Notes under the pieces: generated by a model | Databases searched by the model: none | What the model was told of the DNA's origin: nothing | What the model saw: the letters and a program-made list of their open reading frames with translations, nothing else | Source of the DNA: Acanthacorydalis orientalis | Lineage: Eukaryota; Arthropoda; Insecta; Megaloptera; Corydalidae | Direction of reading: 5' to 3' | DNA length: 64,000 bases | Assembly (NCBI GenBank): GCA_034766995.1 | Contig: CM068318.1 | Coordinates: 40,195,125-40,259,124 of the forward strand | Shown: piece after piece, positions 44,940 to 54,970 of the stretch | Layout of the letters: every line of letters begins with the position of its first letter | How positions within the stretch are numbered: position 1 is the first letter of the stretch | Program-made: the position numbers and the translations under genes

Positions 44940-45291
44940 TTCATTTGTTAAATTCAGTTTAACAAATGAATTCTTTATTTACTCCAAAAAAACGTTTCCG
45001 ATCTAAATTGTCCAATAGATCATTATTTATCATTTTTAAATGTTGCTTGTACGCATTTCGATAACGATGATATCCATATTCAGAGCACCAAAGTACAAAA
45101 AATCTACAAATCAGATTTTTCTCTCTCTTTTCACTTTAAGAATGACAACATCATCGTCCAAATATGTATAACTAACAATAAAAATTGATCAATAATGATT
45201 GATTGAACGTTTTTGATCACAAAAAGTTTATTGGTTTGTAAGATGAACAAATAATTTATTTTGAAGGTAAATTTTACCACAATATCAGAAC
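44940..45291. mobile_element. PAL MITE with both arms
   Basis: The left arm (AACAAATGAATTCTTTATTT, CATTTCGATAACGATGATAT, CAGAGCACCAAAGTACA) is followed by the right arm in reverse (ATTGATCAATAATGATTGAT, TGAACGTTTTTGATC, GGTTTGTAAGATGAACAAAT). It ends ATTTTACCACAATATCAGAA before a TA. Confidence 0.7.
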
Positions 45292-45410
45292 TCTACATCT
45301 TCAGAAGTAAATAATATTTATAATAATATAGACTATAACGAAAAAATTAAACCTGATATCAGTAAGTTACACAAACCAAGCTTATTTGTTTCAATATGTA
45401 TTGAAAAAGA

Positions 45411-45446
<36 letters not shown>

Positions 45447-45450
45447 AATA
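45411..45450. repeat. (AT)n just before MLE-1
   Basis: The mariner begins within a few bases of the array, at a TA. Confidence 0.9.
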
Positions 45451-45454
45451 CGTA

Positions 45455-46253
45455 CGAGGGTCGTTTGATAAGTTTGATAAATTTCTATAATGTGTCGCCA
45501 ACATTCATTGGTAACGTCACTGCTATCAAGTGTCACTTTTTAAACTAGCATAGGTGAAACTTCAACCAGAAGCGACGCATTGTTCACGTTCTACCGATGT
45601 TTGAAGCAAGCATTGTAACAGTTACCACAAAAACGGAAAAAAATAGTAGGAATTTTGCGTCGATTTGTCACCATGGATGAAACATGGATCCATCACTACA
45701 CACCTTAGTCGAAGTAGTGAACAATGACTGCTGAAAGTGTGCCGAAGAATGTTTTGTCGGATGGAAAGGTGATGACCACTGTTTTGTTCAATTATCAAGA
45801 AATCATCCCAATCGACTACTTAACGAAGGGGAAAACGATAATAGGAAGCCACTATGCAACATTATTGGCGAGTTTGAAACAAGAACTGAAACAAAAACGG
45901 CCAAGATTGGCGCACAAAAAAGTACTCTTTCACCAGGACAACGCGCTGTCACACAAATCGACGGTCGCAATGGCAAAATTGCACGAATTAGGCTTCGAAC
46001 TGATTCATCATCCAACCTATTCTCCGGGATGAGCCGCTTTTGAATTACTCCTCTTTCCAAGCTTGAAAATTTGGCCCGATGGGAAGAAATTCACATCAAA
46101 TGAGGATCTTATTGCCGCCGTCAATGTGCAATTTTTAGACTCGCTGGACCAAGTTTATAGCTCTTAATGGAGGCTATGTTGATAAATAAAATCATTTTTT
46201 CCCAAAAACAGTATTTAACTTGCTGTTTAACCATACCTATCAAACGACCCGAG
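45455..46253 (+). mobile_element. MLE-1 mariner, both ends present, internally deleted
   Basis: The left end is CGAGGGTCGTTTGATAAG. The right end reverse complements to CTCGGGTCGTTTGATAGG. TA lies on both sides (45453-45454, 46254-46255). At 799 bp it lacks about 500 bp of a full mariner. The missing part is the DNA-binding domain, with the same junction (CATTGTAACAG) as the copy at 9652. A second, smaller deletion near the end of the coding region is also shared. Confidence 0.9.
45660..46175 (+). pseudogene. Mariner transposase catalytic domain (D,D34D), broken
   Basis: The frame reads RRFVTMDETWIHHYTP before a stop, with the first aspartate in MDE. A 102-codon open part (45724-46032) follows: SDGKVMTTVLFNYQEIIPID, YLTKGKTIIGSHYATLLASL and KQKRPRLAHKKVLFHQDNAL, with the second aspartate in QDN. 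The third motif reads YSPG, stop, AAFELLLFPSLK, where E replaces the third aspartate. The tail KKFTSNEDLIAAVN is intact, and the last codons (LNGGYVDK, stop) are joined to it by the shared small deletion. The antisense frame at 45803-46060 is a shadow. Confidence 0.85.
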
Positions 46254-46269
46254 TACATACTTCTCTATC

Positions 46270-46525
46270 CCTTTCTCTCTCTCTCTCTATATATATACAT
46301 ATATAAATATATGTATATATATATAAATATATGTATATATATATATAAATATATAATATATGTATATATATATATAAATATATGTATATATATATATATA
46401 NNNNNNNNNNNNNNNNNNNNNNNNNNNNNNNNNNNNNNNNNNNNNNNNNNNNNNNNNNNNNNNNNNNNNNNNNNNNNNNNNNNNNNNNNNNNNNNNNNNN
46501 ATATATATATATATATAGATAGATA

Positions 46526-46573
<48 letters not shown>
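46270..46573. repeat. (CT)n(AT)n array containing an assembly gap
   Basis: A short CT run is followed by an (AT)n array with ATAAATATATGT interruptions. Positions 46401-46500 are exactly 100 N, a conventional gap of unknown size. Confidence 0.95.
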
Positions 46574-46576
<3 letters not shown>

Positions 46577-46780
46577 CTACATATCTTTTCATTTTGTCCG
46601 CAGGACAGAAATGTTTGCTTTGTTAGCTCATAGGTTTCAAGTGTAATTCATTAGGTTTGGTCTTATGTATTTTTCATGTTTAAATATACTATGTTGTAAA
46701 GACCAATAAACAGTTTTTCTTTCTAAATACACTAACAGTTTTTTTTCTTTCTATGTTTCTTAAAAAATCTAATCTATTAA

Positions 46781-47609
46781 CACTTTATCGACCGGTCAGT
46801 TTTGCTACAAACCTGTGACCTGTTACCGGATAAAATGGAAAAAAACATTAATCGTTTTCTTCAAATTCTTGTGTATTTTAAAATAATTTAGATATTGAAA
46901 TGAAAAGTTAAGGATATATAAAGAGGTTTTGGTTATCATTTCTACATCATTTATTTAACATTATTAAAATGACATATTATTGAAAATACTCATATATCTT
47001 TGTTTTTTTATACTACTTACACATTATGTTACCAAATTTATGCATACAAAATTTTAATAATCCACCTTTGTGTGATATTTGTGGGAACTATCAATATGCA
47101 AAAGGAACTTTGCACTCGTTACACATATATATTGTATCCTTCTTTATATTATGAGATCACAAATTAATTTTCGTTATCCATTTTTATCGGTATTTAAATT
47201 CAAAACATAAAGCAAACAATAAAACGTCAAACAGTATAATTATAATTAATTGTTATAATTTTTATTATTGAATAAATATTGTAAGTCAAGCGCTTTCAAT
47301 GATTACACATCGGTATATGATTAGTTCATATAGGACTCCCAATTGACATTCCCGGGGAGTTTTTTTTGAAGAGTTTTAGTTTAGGTGACAGTGTATGAGT
47401 CTCTGTAAACATGTATTTGATCTGTCGTTTCTGGAGATTAGCTCCCTTTAAGACTAGACTAGACTATACCGTGTTTTATCTGACAACGTGTGGTCTATCA
47501 TATGTCACAATCTTGACTTTGCTACCTAGGAAAATTAAAAATTGACATTGCCGGTAGATAACGCTAATTTTATTTAGAACGCCAATAGGCGTGCCCGGTC
47601 GTTAAAGTG
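46781..47609 (-). mobile_element. piggyBac relic, family with CACTTTAWCGACCGG ends
   Basis: The left end is CACTTTATCGACCGG. The right end reverse complements to CACTTTAACGACCGG. TTAA lies outside both (46777-46780, 47610-47613). The 829-bp body keeps a remnant of the transposase C-terminus on the minus strand. The ends differ from those of the piggyBac relic at 14728, so this is a second family. Confidence 0.8.
47050..47185 (-). pseudogene. piggyBac transposase Cys-rich tail, degenerate
   Basis: The minus strand reads SHNIKKDTIYMCNECKVPFA, then after two stops FPQISHKGG. This fits the end of the piggyBac C-terminal domain, which has the form C..K...KK.T.Y.C..C.VPLC...CF..YH. The C-N-E-C pair is intact and the residues around it are broken. 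Only about 35 residues are recognisable. The TTAA-flanked ends of the surrounding element support the call. Confidence 0.6.
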
Positions 47610-47619
47610 TTAATATTAT

Positions 47620-47743
47620 CTTTGAAAATTTACAAAAACTGTTTATTTTCCTTAATTCTTCTACAATAATCAAATTACTCTCTTGTAATATGAATATACA
47701 TACTAGTGCTTGAAAATGATTCTATCTATCTATCTATCTATAC

Positions 47744-47787
<44 letters not shown>

Positions 47788-48330
47788 ATACGAGCGTTGA
47801 ATGTAATAAAATCGTGCAACGGCGACTCGAACTCGCTCCATGTAAGCTGAAACGTCAAAGAGACAAAAGTGATTCTCGACCATTATTTTCAACTGGACAT
47901 CGCTAATAGGAAAAAAGGAACATACCATAACTTCCGTTTTGACCTCTCCGCCATCTTTTTCCTCCCCTCTATACATTGTGCAACTCACACAGTTAAACAT
48001 CATCCCTTATTGCTCATTACATCGTCGTTCTTTCTCCTCTTTCACACACGCACAAGATTTGTTACTCGTTTTCATCTCTTTGACTTAAATACCAAATCGG
48101 ATCGGGCATGGGTTGCGAGTCACAGAATCATTTGTACTTTGTGATTGTTAATTTATTGCTGTTTGTTTTTTTTTATATTATTTTATATTGTTTATACTTA
48201 CTGATTCAATTTTTTTTCGAGTCGGTTATTTTTCAAATATTTATTTATGAATAATTTATTTATCAACATTTAAACAATCTTTCTTTTTTGAAATGTATAT
48301 ATAATTATATGGTGTATATGTAGTATTGAA
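47620..48330. other. Single-copy stretch with (GATA)/(AT)/(GT) microsatellite
   Basis: 47718-47788 is (CTAT)n(AT)n(GT)n. 47800-48130 is GC-richer with overlapping frames of 89-91 codons on both strands and no recognised domain. No transposon ends. Confidence 0.5.
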
Positions 48331-48336
48331 CCAATA

Positions 48337-48635
48337 CAGTTCTGACACTAACGATTGAATTCTTTTTTTATCAAAACAAAAAATAAAAAAAAAACATTTT
48401 TATCAGAAATGTTCAATAAATCATTATTGATCATTTTCGATTCTTTTCATATTATAATAGAAAGTAGTTCTAATAATATTATAATATAAAAATAACTACC
48501 TAGGCACTTTGAGAAAAATGACAACATCTTAATATGCAACAGACATCACAACGATAAGAAATGATCAATAAAGATTTATTAAACATTTCTAATCAGAAAA
48601 AATAATTTATTTATAAAAAAATATTGACAGCTAAA
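48337..48635. mobile_element. PAL MITE, full palindromic copy
   Basis: The left end TA-CAGTTCTGACACTA opens the element. The arms are inverted: ATCAGAAATGTTCAATAAAT, CATTATTGATCATTTTCGAT on the left, and AAATGATCAATAAAGATTTA, TTAAACATTTCTAATCAGAA on the right. The right end is decayed (ATTGACAGCTAAAATA). CAGT at a TA suggests Tc1-type mobilisation. No coding capacity. Confidence 0.7.
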
Positions 48636-48685
48636 ATATGTTAATAAAAGATTGAGTCAATTAATTAAAATATATATTAATTATA

Positions 48686-49232
48686 TTAGGTTGGAAATAA
48701 AATAATCACAGTTTATGACCTTCAAATTCATATACATTTTTCCATTTGTGATCCAAAACTGTTGGATGACTAACTTTTGAGCAAACTCTCGAATTGTTGT
48801 GTGTGATTATGAGTCAAGTAAAGCCTTCAGTCAGTCGTTATAAACTGAAGAAGGACGCCTGCGACCGTCTTCATCTTTAAGGCTCTTGTACCCAGCACGA
48901 ATTTTTTTAGTACCACCATTGCACTGTACGTTCCATAACAGTACCCACACCAAAAGCATCGTTTAGTTTACGAGCAGTTTCTGCTCCTTCGCCACCAGTT
49001 TTGAATTCATACAAAAAATTGCTCTTATTTGCTTTTTTGTCATCTTTAACTCGATACCGCAATTTGAAGTAAAATTAGTAATAAAACCAAAGTCAATGTT
49101 ACCAAAATATAGACTGGGAAATGTACTTTAAAATTATATTAATATGAACACGACTAAATGATGCTTTCACTGAAAAAAATTAATGTTAGAATTCAGAAAA
49201 CAAAAACCACAATTATTTTTCTACCAACCTAA
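48686..49232 (-). mobile_element. MLE-2 mariner, best complete deleted copy (547 bp)
   Basis: The left end TTAGGTTGGAAATAAAATAA and the right end (reverse complement TTAGGTTGGTAGAAAAATAA) have TA on both sides (48684-48685, 49233-49234). The minus strand codes the two helix-turn-helix motifs only, with stops: KKANKSNFLYEFKTGGEGAE, then LNDAFGVGTVMERTVQW and, later, AQKLVIQQFWI-type sequence. It then joins the 3' terminus directly. It shows the standard form of the family: DNA-binding region kept, catalytic domain absent. Confidence 0.85.
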
Positions 49233-49390
49233 TAATACAACACTGACTATTTTTTTTTATAATGAATGGAGCAAAATAATAATAAATATTTAATAAAAAT
49301 ATTCTTAAAAACATATATGGATGAAAATATTGGTAAATTATTTTCAAATTTTATAACAACTGAAGTTTGTAAACTGATTGACATTTTTAA

Positions 49391-50068
49391 CCCTTTAAAA
49401 CCGTGGAGGGTCAAACGGTGATAACTTTTTTTAACAAATACTTTTCGATTAATTAGACATTCTTCTATCGTAAACAGAATAAAAATTTCAAATTCGTCGG
49501 TCATAAGAAAAAGTATGTTAATTCAGATCATCCATTAGAAATTTTACATCTATCTGATATATCGTGGAAAATTTGATTGATGATATTCGGTTGATAATAT
49601 TCGGAAAAACAGAAATCTCTTGTTTGGAAACGTATAATTGGAAGCGGAAAAACTGATTGCAATTGAAAATTTGCAGAAATAACCCTACTGTTTTGAAACG
49701 ATCAAGTGTTCACAAAACGGTTTCATATAGGTTACATCTTGTACTTGGATGTAGTCTCGAAATTTTTTATACGGTTTCTTCGAAGAATCAACTTTTGGGA
49801 AAAAAATATTATTCAATCCAATACTCAAGTTTATAACTTTTATAGGTTTTCACATGGGAAAACCGAAATTTTTCTGATTTTTGGACAACCGTATTTTTTA
49901 AATGAAAATGAATTAGTAATTGAGCCTCATTAGAAAGTGATTAGTGATCTTTAAATATATTTAAAGATCACTAATCACACAGATATCATCCAAAATATAT
50001 CGCTCTAAGACCATAGTTTCTTCGAAAAACATCAATGGATTCCTAGATCCACGCCCGGATTCAAAGGG
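49391..50068 (+). mobile_element. TTAA-type MITE, copy 2, with perfect TTAA flanks
   Basis: The ends are CCCTTTAAAACCG and GGATTCAAAGGG (reverse complement CCCTTTGAATCC). TTAA lies outside both (49387-49390, 50069-50072). The element is 678 bp and matches 25024-25687 in reverse over its full length. Frames in it (49247-49504 minus, 49706-49933 plus) have no recognised domain. Confidence 0.85.
49937..49978. repeat. Perfect 42-bp palindrome inside the MITE
   Basis: GTGATTAGTGATCTTTAAAT and its exact reverse complement meet in the middle. Copy 1 of the MITE (near 25130) has only one half (GGTCACTAATCTC), so the palindrome arose by local inverted duplication in this copy. Confidence 0.95.
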
Positions 50069-50072
50069 TTAA

Positions 50073-50569
50073 ATTATGACATCCCTAAATAAGCTGTTCT
50101 CCATCGATGCCACATCCGTGTTTGAAAAACGTGCCTATCAATTGTGTTCTTTTCTAAAATATGTTTTAACTGTTCCAGAAATGTAATCATCATGAACACA
50201 TTTTTTTCATTTCTCCCAATATTATTCAATTTCTTTATAAGACAATTCTCTATAAGCGATTTTTTTGAGTAAACTTATTTTTATCTCCAGTTATGTTGCC
50301 TTTCCTTTCACTGTTTTTAAATATTTTTTCACTTTAAATTCTCAATTACAATAGATTTTAAAATTACTTTAAGCTTTATAACAAAATACCAGAGCTGCCC
50401 ATAAATAATCAATGGTTTTTATAAAAAAAATACAAATGAAAGTCTTAAAAAGTTTTGATGATTGATCTATTGAACGTTTTTCATAGGAAAAACGTTTGTT
50501 ATTTGCGAAGTGGTAAAAGAATTAATTTATAAAAGTGAGATTTGTACAGTGTTAAAACTGTATTGCAGC
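50073..50569. other. No gene; possible PAL fragment at 50450-50520
   Basis: GATTGATCTATTGAACGTTT, TTCATAGGAAAAACG resembles the PAL right arm. The rest is unassigned. Confidence 0.45.
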
Positions 50570-51200
50570 ATTTCCAATAATTTATCTCGTTGCCTGTTCG
50601 CCACACAACGCTCCGTGTTCGGTTAACAGAAAAACAGGAAGTGGCACTCTCGAACCGCGGCCTGTTCTCACACGATCTTCGAACACGTCTCAACACGAAC
50701 TGCTACAATTTCCGCGCCGGTACAAATAGAACGACCGGCCAGCCGCCACCCGTTCCGATTCATTTGTTTTATTGCGACACTAATGTGCACTATGGACTCT
50801 GGATCTGCTATTACTGTGGCCGCATCACCACTGCCAACCGACCAGCGCACATTGCTACCGACAACGTCGACCGTTGTACGTCCTTTTCATTCTAGCACGG
50901 CTGTAGAGACGACGAACGCACTAAATCGTCAGCGGCCGCCGCGCACGATACACTGAACGTATGTTAGGGGGTGGTTGGTTCCACCGCGCGTGCCGGCCAC
51001 CTCGAACACTGGTATCGCTGAATGCAAATTGCATTTTAAGTGTGTTCGTCCCTGTGTTACTATACCGCGGATGTTTACGCTGTTTTTATTGCTACTTTTC
51101 TACACTCGACGGTCATTTGTATCGTTTCGATTGAGTTCGTGGATCGGGAGTTCACAAGTGAAAATTAATTCGGATTCTTTACCGCATTTTTTCTGAATTC
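50570..51200 (+). other. GC-rich single-copy island, candidate 5' exon
   Basis: This is the longest GC-rich stretch in the window (CGTCAGCGGCCGCCGCGCAC, CGGCCAGCCGCCACCCG, CCACCGCGCGTGCCGGCCAC). An ATG at 50792 opens 54 codons (MDSGSAITVAASPLPTDQR, then a Ser/Thr-rich run) to TGA at 50954. A good splice-donor-like GTATGT follows at 50959, just past the stop. Longer overlapping frames (50590-50895 plus, 101 codons; 50668-50850 minus) have no domain. No transposon ends. It may be the first exon or promoter of a gene that continues outside the window, but no conserved protein is recognised. Confidence 0.35.
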
Positions 51201-51308
51201 CTTTTTCCTATTTCAGTCGATTAGAAGCGTATATCTTTCTCGTATTAATGTTTTTAATTCATCTACTCATTTGCATATATCAATACAGTTATATATTATA
51301 AGTAAGTA

Positions 51309-52565
51309 TTAGGTTGTAACATATCAAGTTGCCGAATTTCAGCCAGTCAGAGGTCGACCGCGATTGAGAAACGTTCCGTGCAATATTTTACAAGTTCAGC
51401 TATTTGAAATTGACTAACGTACTCTGTACTCTTTAATTGTTTTTAAATACGGAGTTATTGTTGTTATTTTTTTTATACCCTTTAAGAGGATGGTGTCCAC
51501 AAAAGATTTGCGTCTACTTTTTTATATAAGTTCAAGTGGGGACAAATTGCAGCCGTAGCAGGAAGAAATATCAATGAAGATTTCAGAGAAAAGTCGGATA
51601 GCCAGAGAACAATTCAATTATGGTTCAAAAAAATTCGTTCCGGTAATATGAATCTCGACAATAGGCCTCAAGGAAGGCTCGAAACCATTGTGAACGAAGA
51701 ACATTTTAAAGCCATGGTGGAAGCTAATTATCACACAACAGTTCGAGCTCTCGTATGTGATTTAAGTGTTAGTTTTATGACTGATTCTCGTCACCCTACT
51801 GCAATAGGAAAGATGAAAAAGATAGATAAGCGGGTGCAACACGAATTGACAGATGGTCAGAAACTGAGACCCTTAGAGGTGTGTTCTTCTTGATGATTCG
51901 AAATGATAGAACGCCATTTTTAAATCGAATCATTACTTGTGATAAAAAGTGGATTCTGTATGATAACAGAAAAAGGTCTAGATAATGGTTAAATGCAAAT
52001 GAAGCTCCAGGACACGCACCCAAGCTATCATTACACCAAAAAAAACTTATTGTTATTATGTGATGGACAAATAAATGAATAATCTATTATACTTTTTTAA
52101 AACCAGGCAAAGCAATTACGTCCGATTCATATTATCGCGATATGAATGAAAAATTAAAAACAAAACAGCCAATGCTGATCATTAGGTATGGGTCAATACT
52201 ATTGCAAGACAATGCTTGACCACACACATCTCGAATCACAATTTCCAAATTAAATTCATTAAACTATGAAATTTTACCGCATCCCCCTTATTCACCAGAT
52301 CTTTCACCGACTTACTCTCATCTTTTTCGCTACTTGAAATATTATTTAAGAAATGAAAAATTCCGGAACCAAAAAGAAGTAATTCAAGGATTCGAAGACT
52401 CTATAAGCTCTAGAAATGTCGATTCTTATAAAAATGGGATAAACAATCTAATTTCTCGTTGGTAATAGACCATTGAAGCTGATGGAGTATTTTTTTAATT
52501 AAATATATTTTGTTTTATTAAAAATATTTCGTTTTAATTCCACAATTTCATATGTTACACCCTAA
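51309..52565 (+). mobile_element. Full-length but dead mariner, MLE-5
   Basis: The left end is TTAGGTTGTAACATATCAAG. The right end reverse complements to TTAGGGTGTAACATATGAAA. TA flanks both (51307-51308, 52566-52567). Length is 1257 bp. Two further pieces of the family are in the window (52784-52815 and 58739-59061). Confidence 0.9.
51491..52470 (+). pseudogene. Mariner transposase (SETMAR-side), broken
   Basis: It starts MVSTKDLRLLF and shifts frame early. The first helix-turn-helix reads GQIAAVAGRNINEDFREKSD, then IQLWFKKIRSGN. The 81-codon frame 51648-51893 then covers NEEHFKAMVEANYHTTVRAL, SRHPTAIGKMKKID and QHELTDGQKL, the second helix-turn-helix and linker. The first catalytic motif is RIITCDKKWILYDNRKRS and the second SILLQDNA, stop, PHTSRI. 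The third reads YSPDLSPTYSHLFRY, where the aspartate of S-P-T-D is missing. The tail FEDSISSRNVDSYKNGINNL, ISRW is followed by two stops. The protein cannot be produced. Confidence 0.85.
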
Positions 52566-52584
52566 TATTACAAATAGTCCTGTG

Positions 52585-52589
<5 letters not shown>

Positions 52590-52634
<45 letters not shown>
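52590..52634. repeat. (AT)n microsatellite
   Basis: Lies 25 bp beyond the mariner. Confidence 0.95.
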
Positions 52635-52639
<5 letters not shown>

Positions 52640-52783
52640 ACCAAATAAGTGTGTAAAAGTTTATCATCAAATAATTCATTTCACGTCATTTACCTAAAAA
52701 AAATTAATTAATCCGATATTTCTGTAGCAGAGTTATTTTTTTATCGAAGTGACTCTCACATAAACAATTTTGTTATCATCACA

Positions 52784-52815
52784 CAAATTCCGCAATTTCA
52801 TATGTTGCACCCTAA
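52784..52815 (+). mobile_element. Solo MLE-5 terminal repeat
   Basis: AAATTCCGCAATTTCATATG, TTGCACCCTAA, then TA matches the right end of the element at 52565. No internal sequence accompanies it. Confidence 0.7.
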
Positions 52816-52817
52816 TA

Positions 52818-53384
52818 GTATAATTATAATTGTAAGATCCACATTGATACTTTGTCCTGTCGATTTTCATCCTTTTGGATCAACTAAGTTTCTATTCTCC
52901 ACTATTAATACGAGAGCCATCCACTGGTAAATGTTGAAGATTTCAATATTTAGATCAGGTTGGTATTCGTTTCAAAACTAATAAAGGAGAACAGACACTT
53001 GACTGATCCGAAAACATAAAAACCAACAGAACAATATAAATTCTCTTTTTTTAATTAAAAACAATCGTGTTGAAATATTAACGATTACAAATGCTCAAAT
53101 AGTTTATAATTTAATACAAAACGATAAGTTTATCCGAATTTCTTTCCAATATTTTTGAAAAGAGATAGAATTGTTTCTAAAATTTTCATTTATTTACAAT
53201 AACTTTCAATATAATAAAATAACGGTTTTAAAACAATCATCTGATATTTTATTAAACGATAATAAAAGAATATTTCAGGATAAAAACTGAATGTTCTATC
53301 AAAAAGAATTTGAATCCACTCTTAACTGACTGTTTAAGTTGAATGTGATTATTTTTGCAACTGATTTTTTCATTATACGAATCA
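52818..53384. other. No gene recognised
   Basis: AT-rich sequence without assigned features. Confidence 0.5.
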
Positions 53385-53691
53385 TAAAAAAGTTTTCTGT
53401 TCAATAAATCATCATTCATCAGTTTTGATTGTTTCTTATGGGCATTTCAATTGTGATTCTACCATATTTGGAGCATGAAGAAACCGAAACATCTTACGAA
53501 TAGTTCATGAAAACGCTATAAAATTAAAACTAGTAATGAATTTTTTTTCATATCATTACATTTTTCTTGCATATCGTTAATGATGTGTTTTAATTTTATA
53601 TTAAATCTATTCATGTTTCATTATTTCATCGTTATTTAATATTCATTGTTCCCATTTTCCTTATAAATTATGATAAATGTTATATTACACT

Positions 53692-53727
<36 letters not shown>

Positions 53728-54000
53728 GAGAGAGAGAGAGAATATACACTTATTCTATTCAGACTAATATTATAAAATTGAAACTAGTAATGAATATAGA
53801 AGAAGAAAGGTCATAATTTTTTTTTATTAGTCTGAAGATGATGACATCACCATCGAAATGCTTATAAACAAGAATTATAAATAATCAATAAATGTTTATC
53901 GAATATACTTAGACTAGAAAAATGTTTTCTGGAGTAAAGAAAAAATTTATTTATGATAAATTATTAATAATTTATCCACAATATCAAAACTATATTTTAT
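53385..54000. mobile_element. PAL MITE arms separated by an insertion
   Basis: A left arm (53385-53490: TTCAATAAATCATCATTCAT, TATGGGCATTTCAATTGTGA) and a right arm (53820-54000: GAAGATGATGACATCACCAT, AATCAATAAATGTTTATCGA, CCACAATATCAAAACTA) are about 330 bp apart. The interval holds a repeat and an (AT)n(GA)n array (53695-53742), so the element may have been split by an insertion. Confidence 0.55.
53550..53815. repeat. Direct repeat shared with 54625-54780
   Basis: TTGCATATCGTTAATG, TTCATTGTTCCCATTTTCCT, then TTATTCTATTCAGACTAATA, AAAATTGAAACTAGTAATGA. The second copy has TTGCATATCTTTAACG, TTATTCTATTCAGGTTAATG, CACTGAAACTAGTAGTGGA. The first copy holds an (AT)n(GA)n insertion. Confidence 0.7.
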
Positions 54001-54624
54001 CATGCATCTATTTATTAAAATCATTTATATACTTGTCTCCATAATCTTCTTGTTCACTCTCTTAAATGACACAAAATTATCTAATAGCTTTCGAACACTA
54101 TTATTGAAATCTCAACTTATAAATATATAACATGTATTGTACGTTTAACCCTTTTCGGTCGTAAAATGGAATTCAACTTTTGTCAGAAAAGTGAGAAAAA
54201 GTCATAGCTTCCGAGGACAAATACTTCGATTAATGTATTCACACATTCAAATAAATGCTCAAGAAACAGAAAAAAACAGCAGTTTTCAATGCAACCACTT
54301 ATTAAAATACAATTCAACTAAAATACTAAATTAGGTATAACATGTTTCTTTAACATTTTCGTGTAGAAGTCTAACTTGAATCACCCATTCAAGTTTTTGA
54401 TGCTTTCTGTATAAACAGAGTTCTAATTTAAGTCGAATTTTTGACTAATATTCGAATTCCTGAACGTCGACCTCATTTAATTCGACATTAAACAAACTCC
54501 CACGATTGAAAACGTCCTGAAGCACAGTTCTCTTATCATTATTTTCAGATTCTTTAAAGATACCTTGTTCAATCTACACAACTTCGTTCGAAACACAGCA
54601 TCCTTACTGACACTCCATTTCAGT
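54001..54624. other. No gene; single TTAA-type end
   Basis: TTAA followed by CCCTTTTCGGTCGTAAAA at 54145 looks like one end of a piggyBac-type element, but no partner was found. The rest is unassigned. Confidence 0.45.
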
Positions 54625-54780
54625 TTGCTTGCATATCTTTAACGTTCTGTTTGAATTTTTAATATTTCATTCTTCCATTTTCGTTATACACTCGATAAGT
54701 GTACACCAACCCTTATTCTATTCAGGTTAATGTTATAACACTGAAACTAGTAGTGGATGTTAGAGAAGGGAACGAAATAA
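54625..54780. repeat. Direct repeat, second copy
   Basis: Partner of 53550-53815, about 1.07 kb apart in the same orientation. Confidence 0.7.
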
Positions 54781-54853
54781 GCTTCGACGAACATCGCTAC
54801 ACTGTTATTGTCTTACAAATTACAGAATTCGTCTCATTACTTTTTCGACATGC

Positions 54854-54858
<5 letters not shown>

Positions 54859-54935
<77 letters not shown>

Positions 54936-54970
54936 TTAATATATATATACATATATTTATATATATATAT
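54859..54970. repeat. Long (AT)n array
   Basis: Nearly pure for 70 bp, then with ATACATATATTAAT interruptions. Confidence 0.95.

Noticed and set aside
46401..46500. Run of N as a possible biological feature
   Set aside because: Exactly 100 N is a conventional assembly gap in an (AT)n array.
50590..50895. 101-codon plus-strand frame
   Set aside because: It overlaps another frame on each strand in a GC-rich island and has no domain. I cannot support it as a gene.
54145..54170. piggyBac-type element from TTAA-CCCTTTTCGG
   Set aside because: Only one end was found; no partner end or transposase piece nearby.
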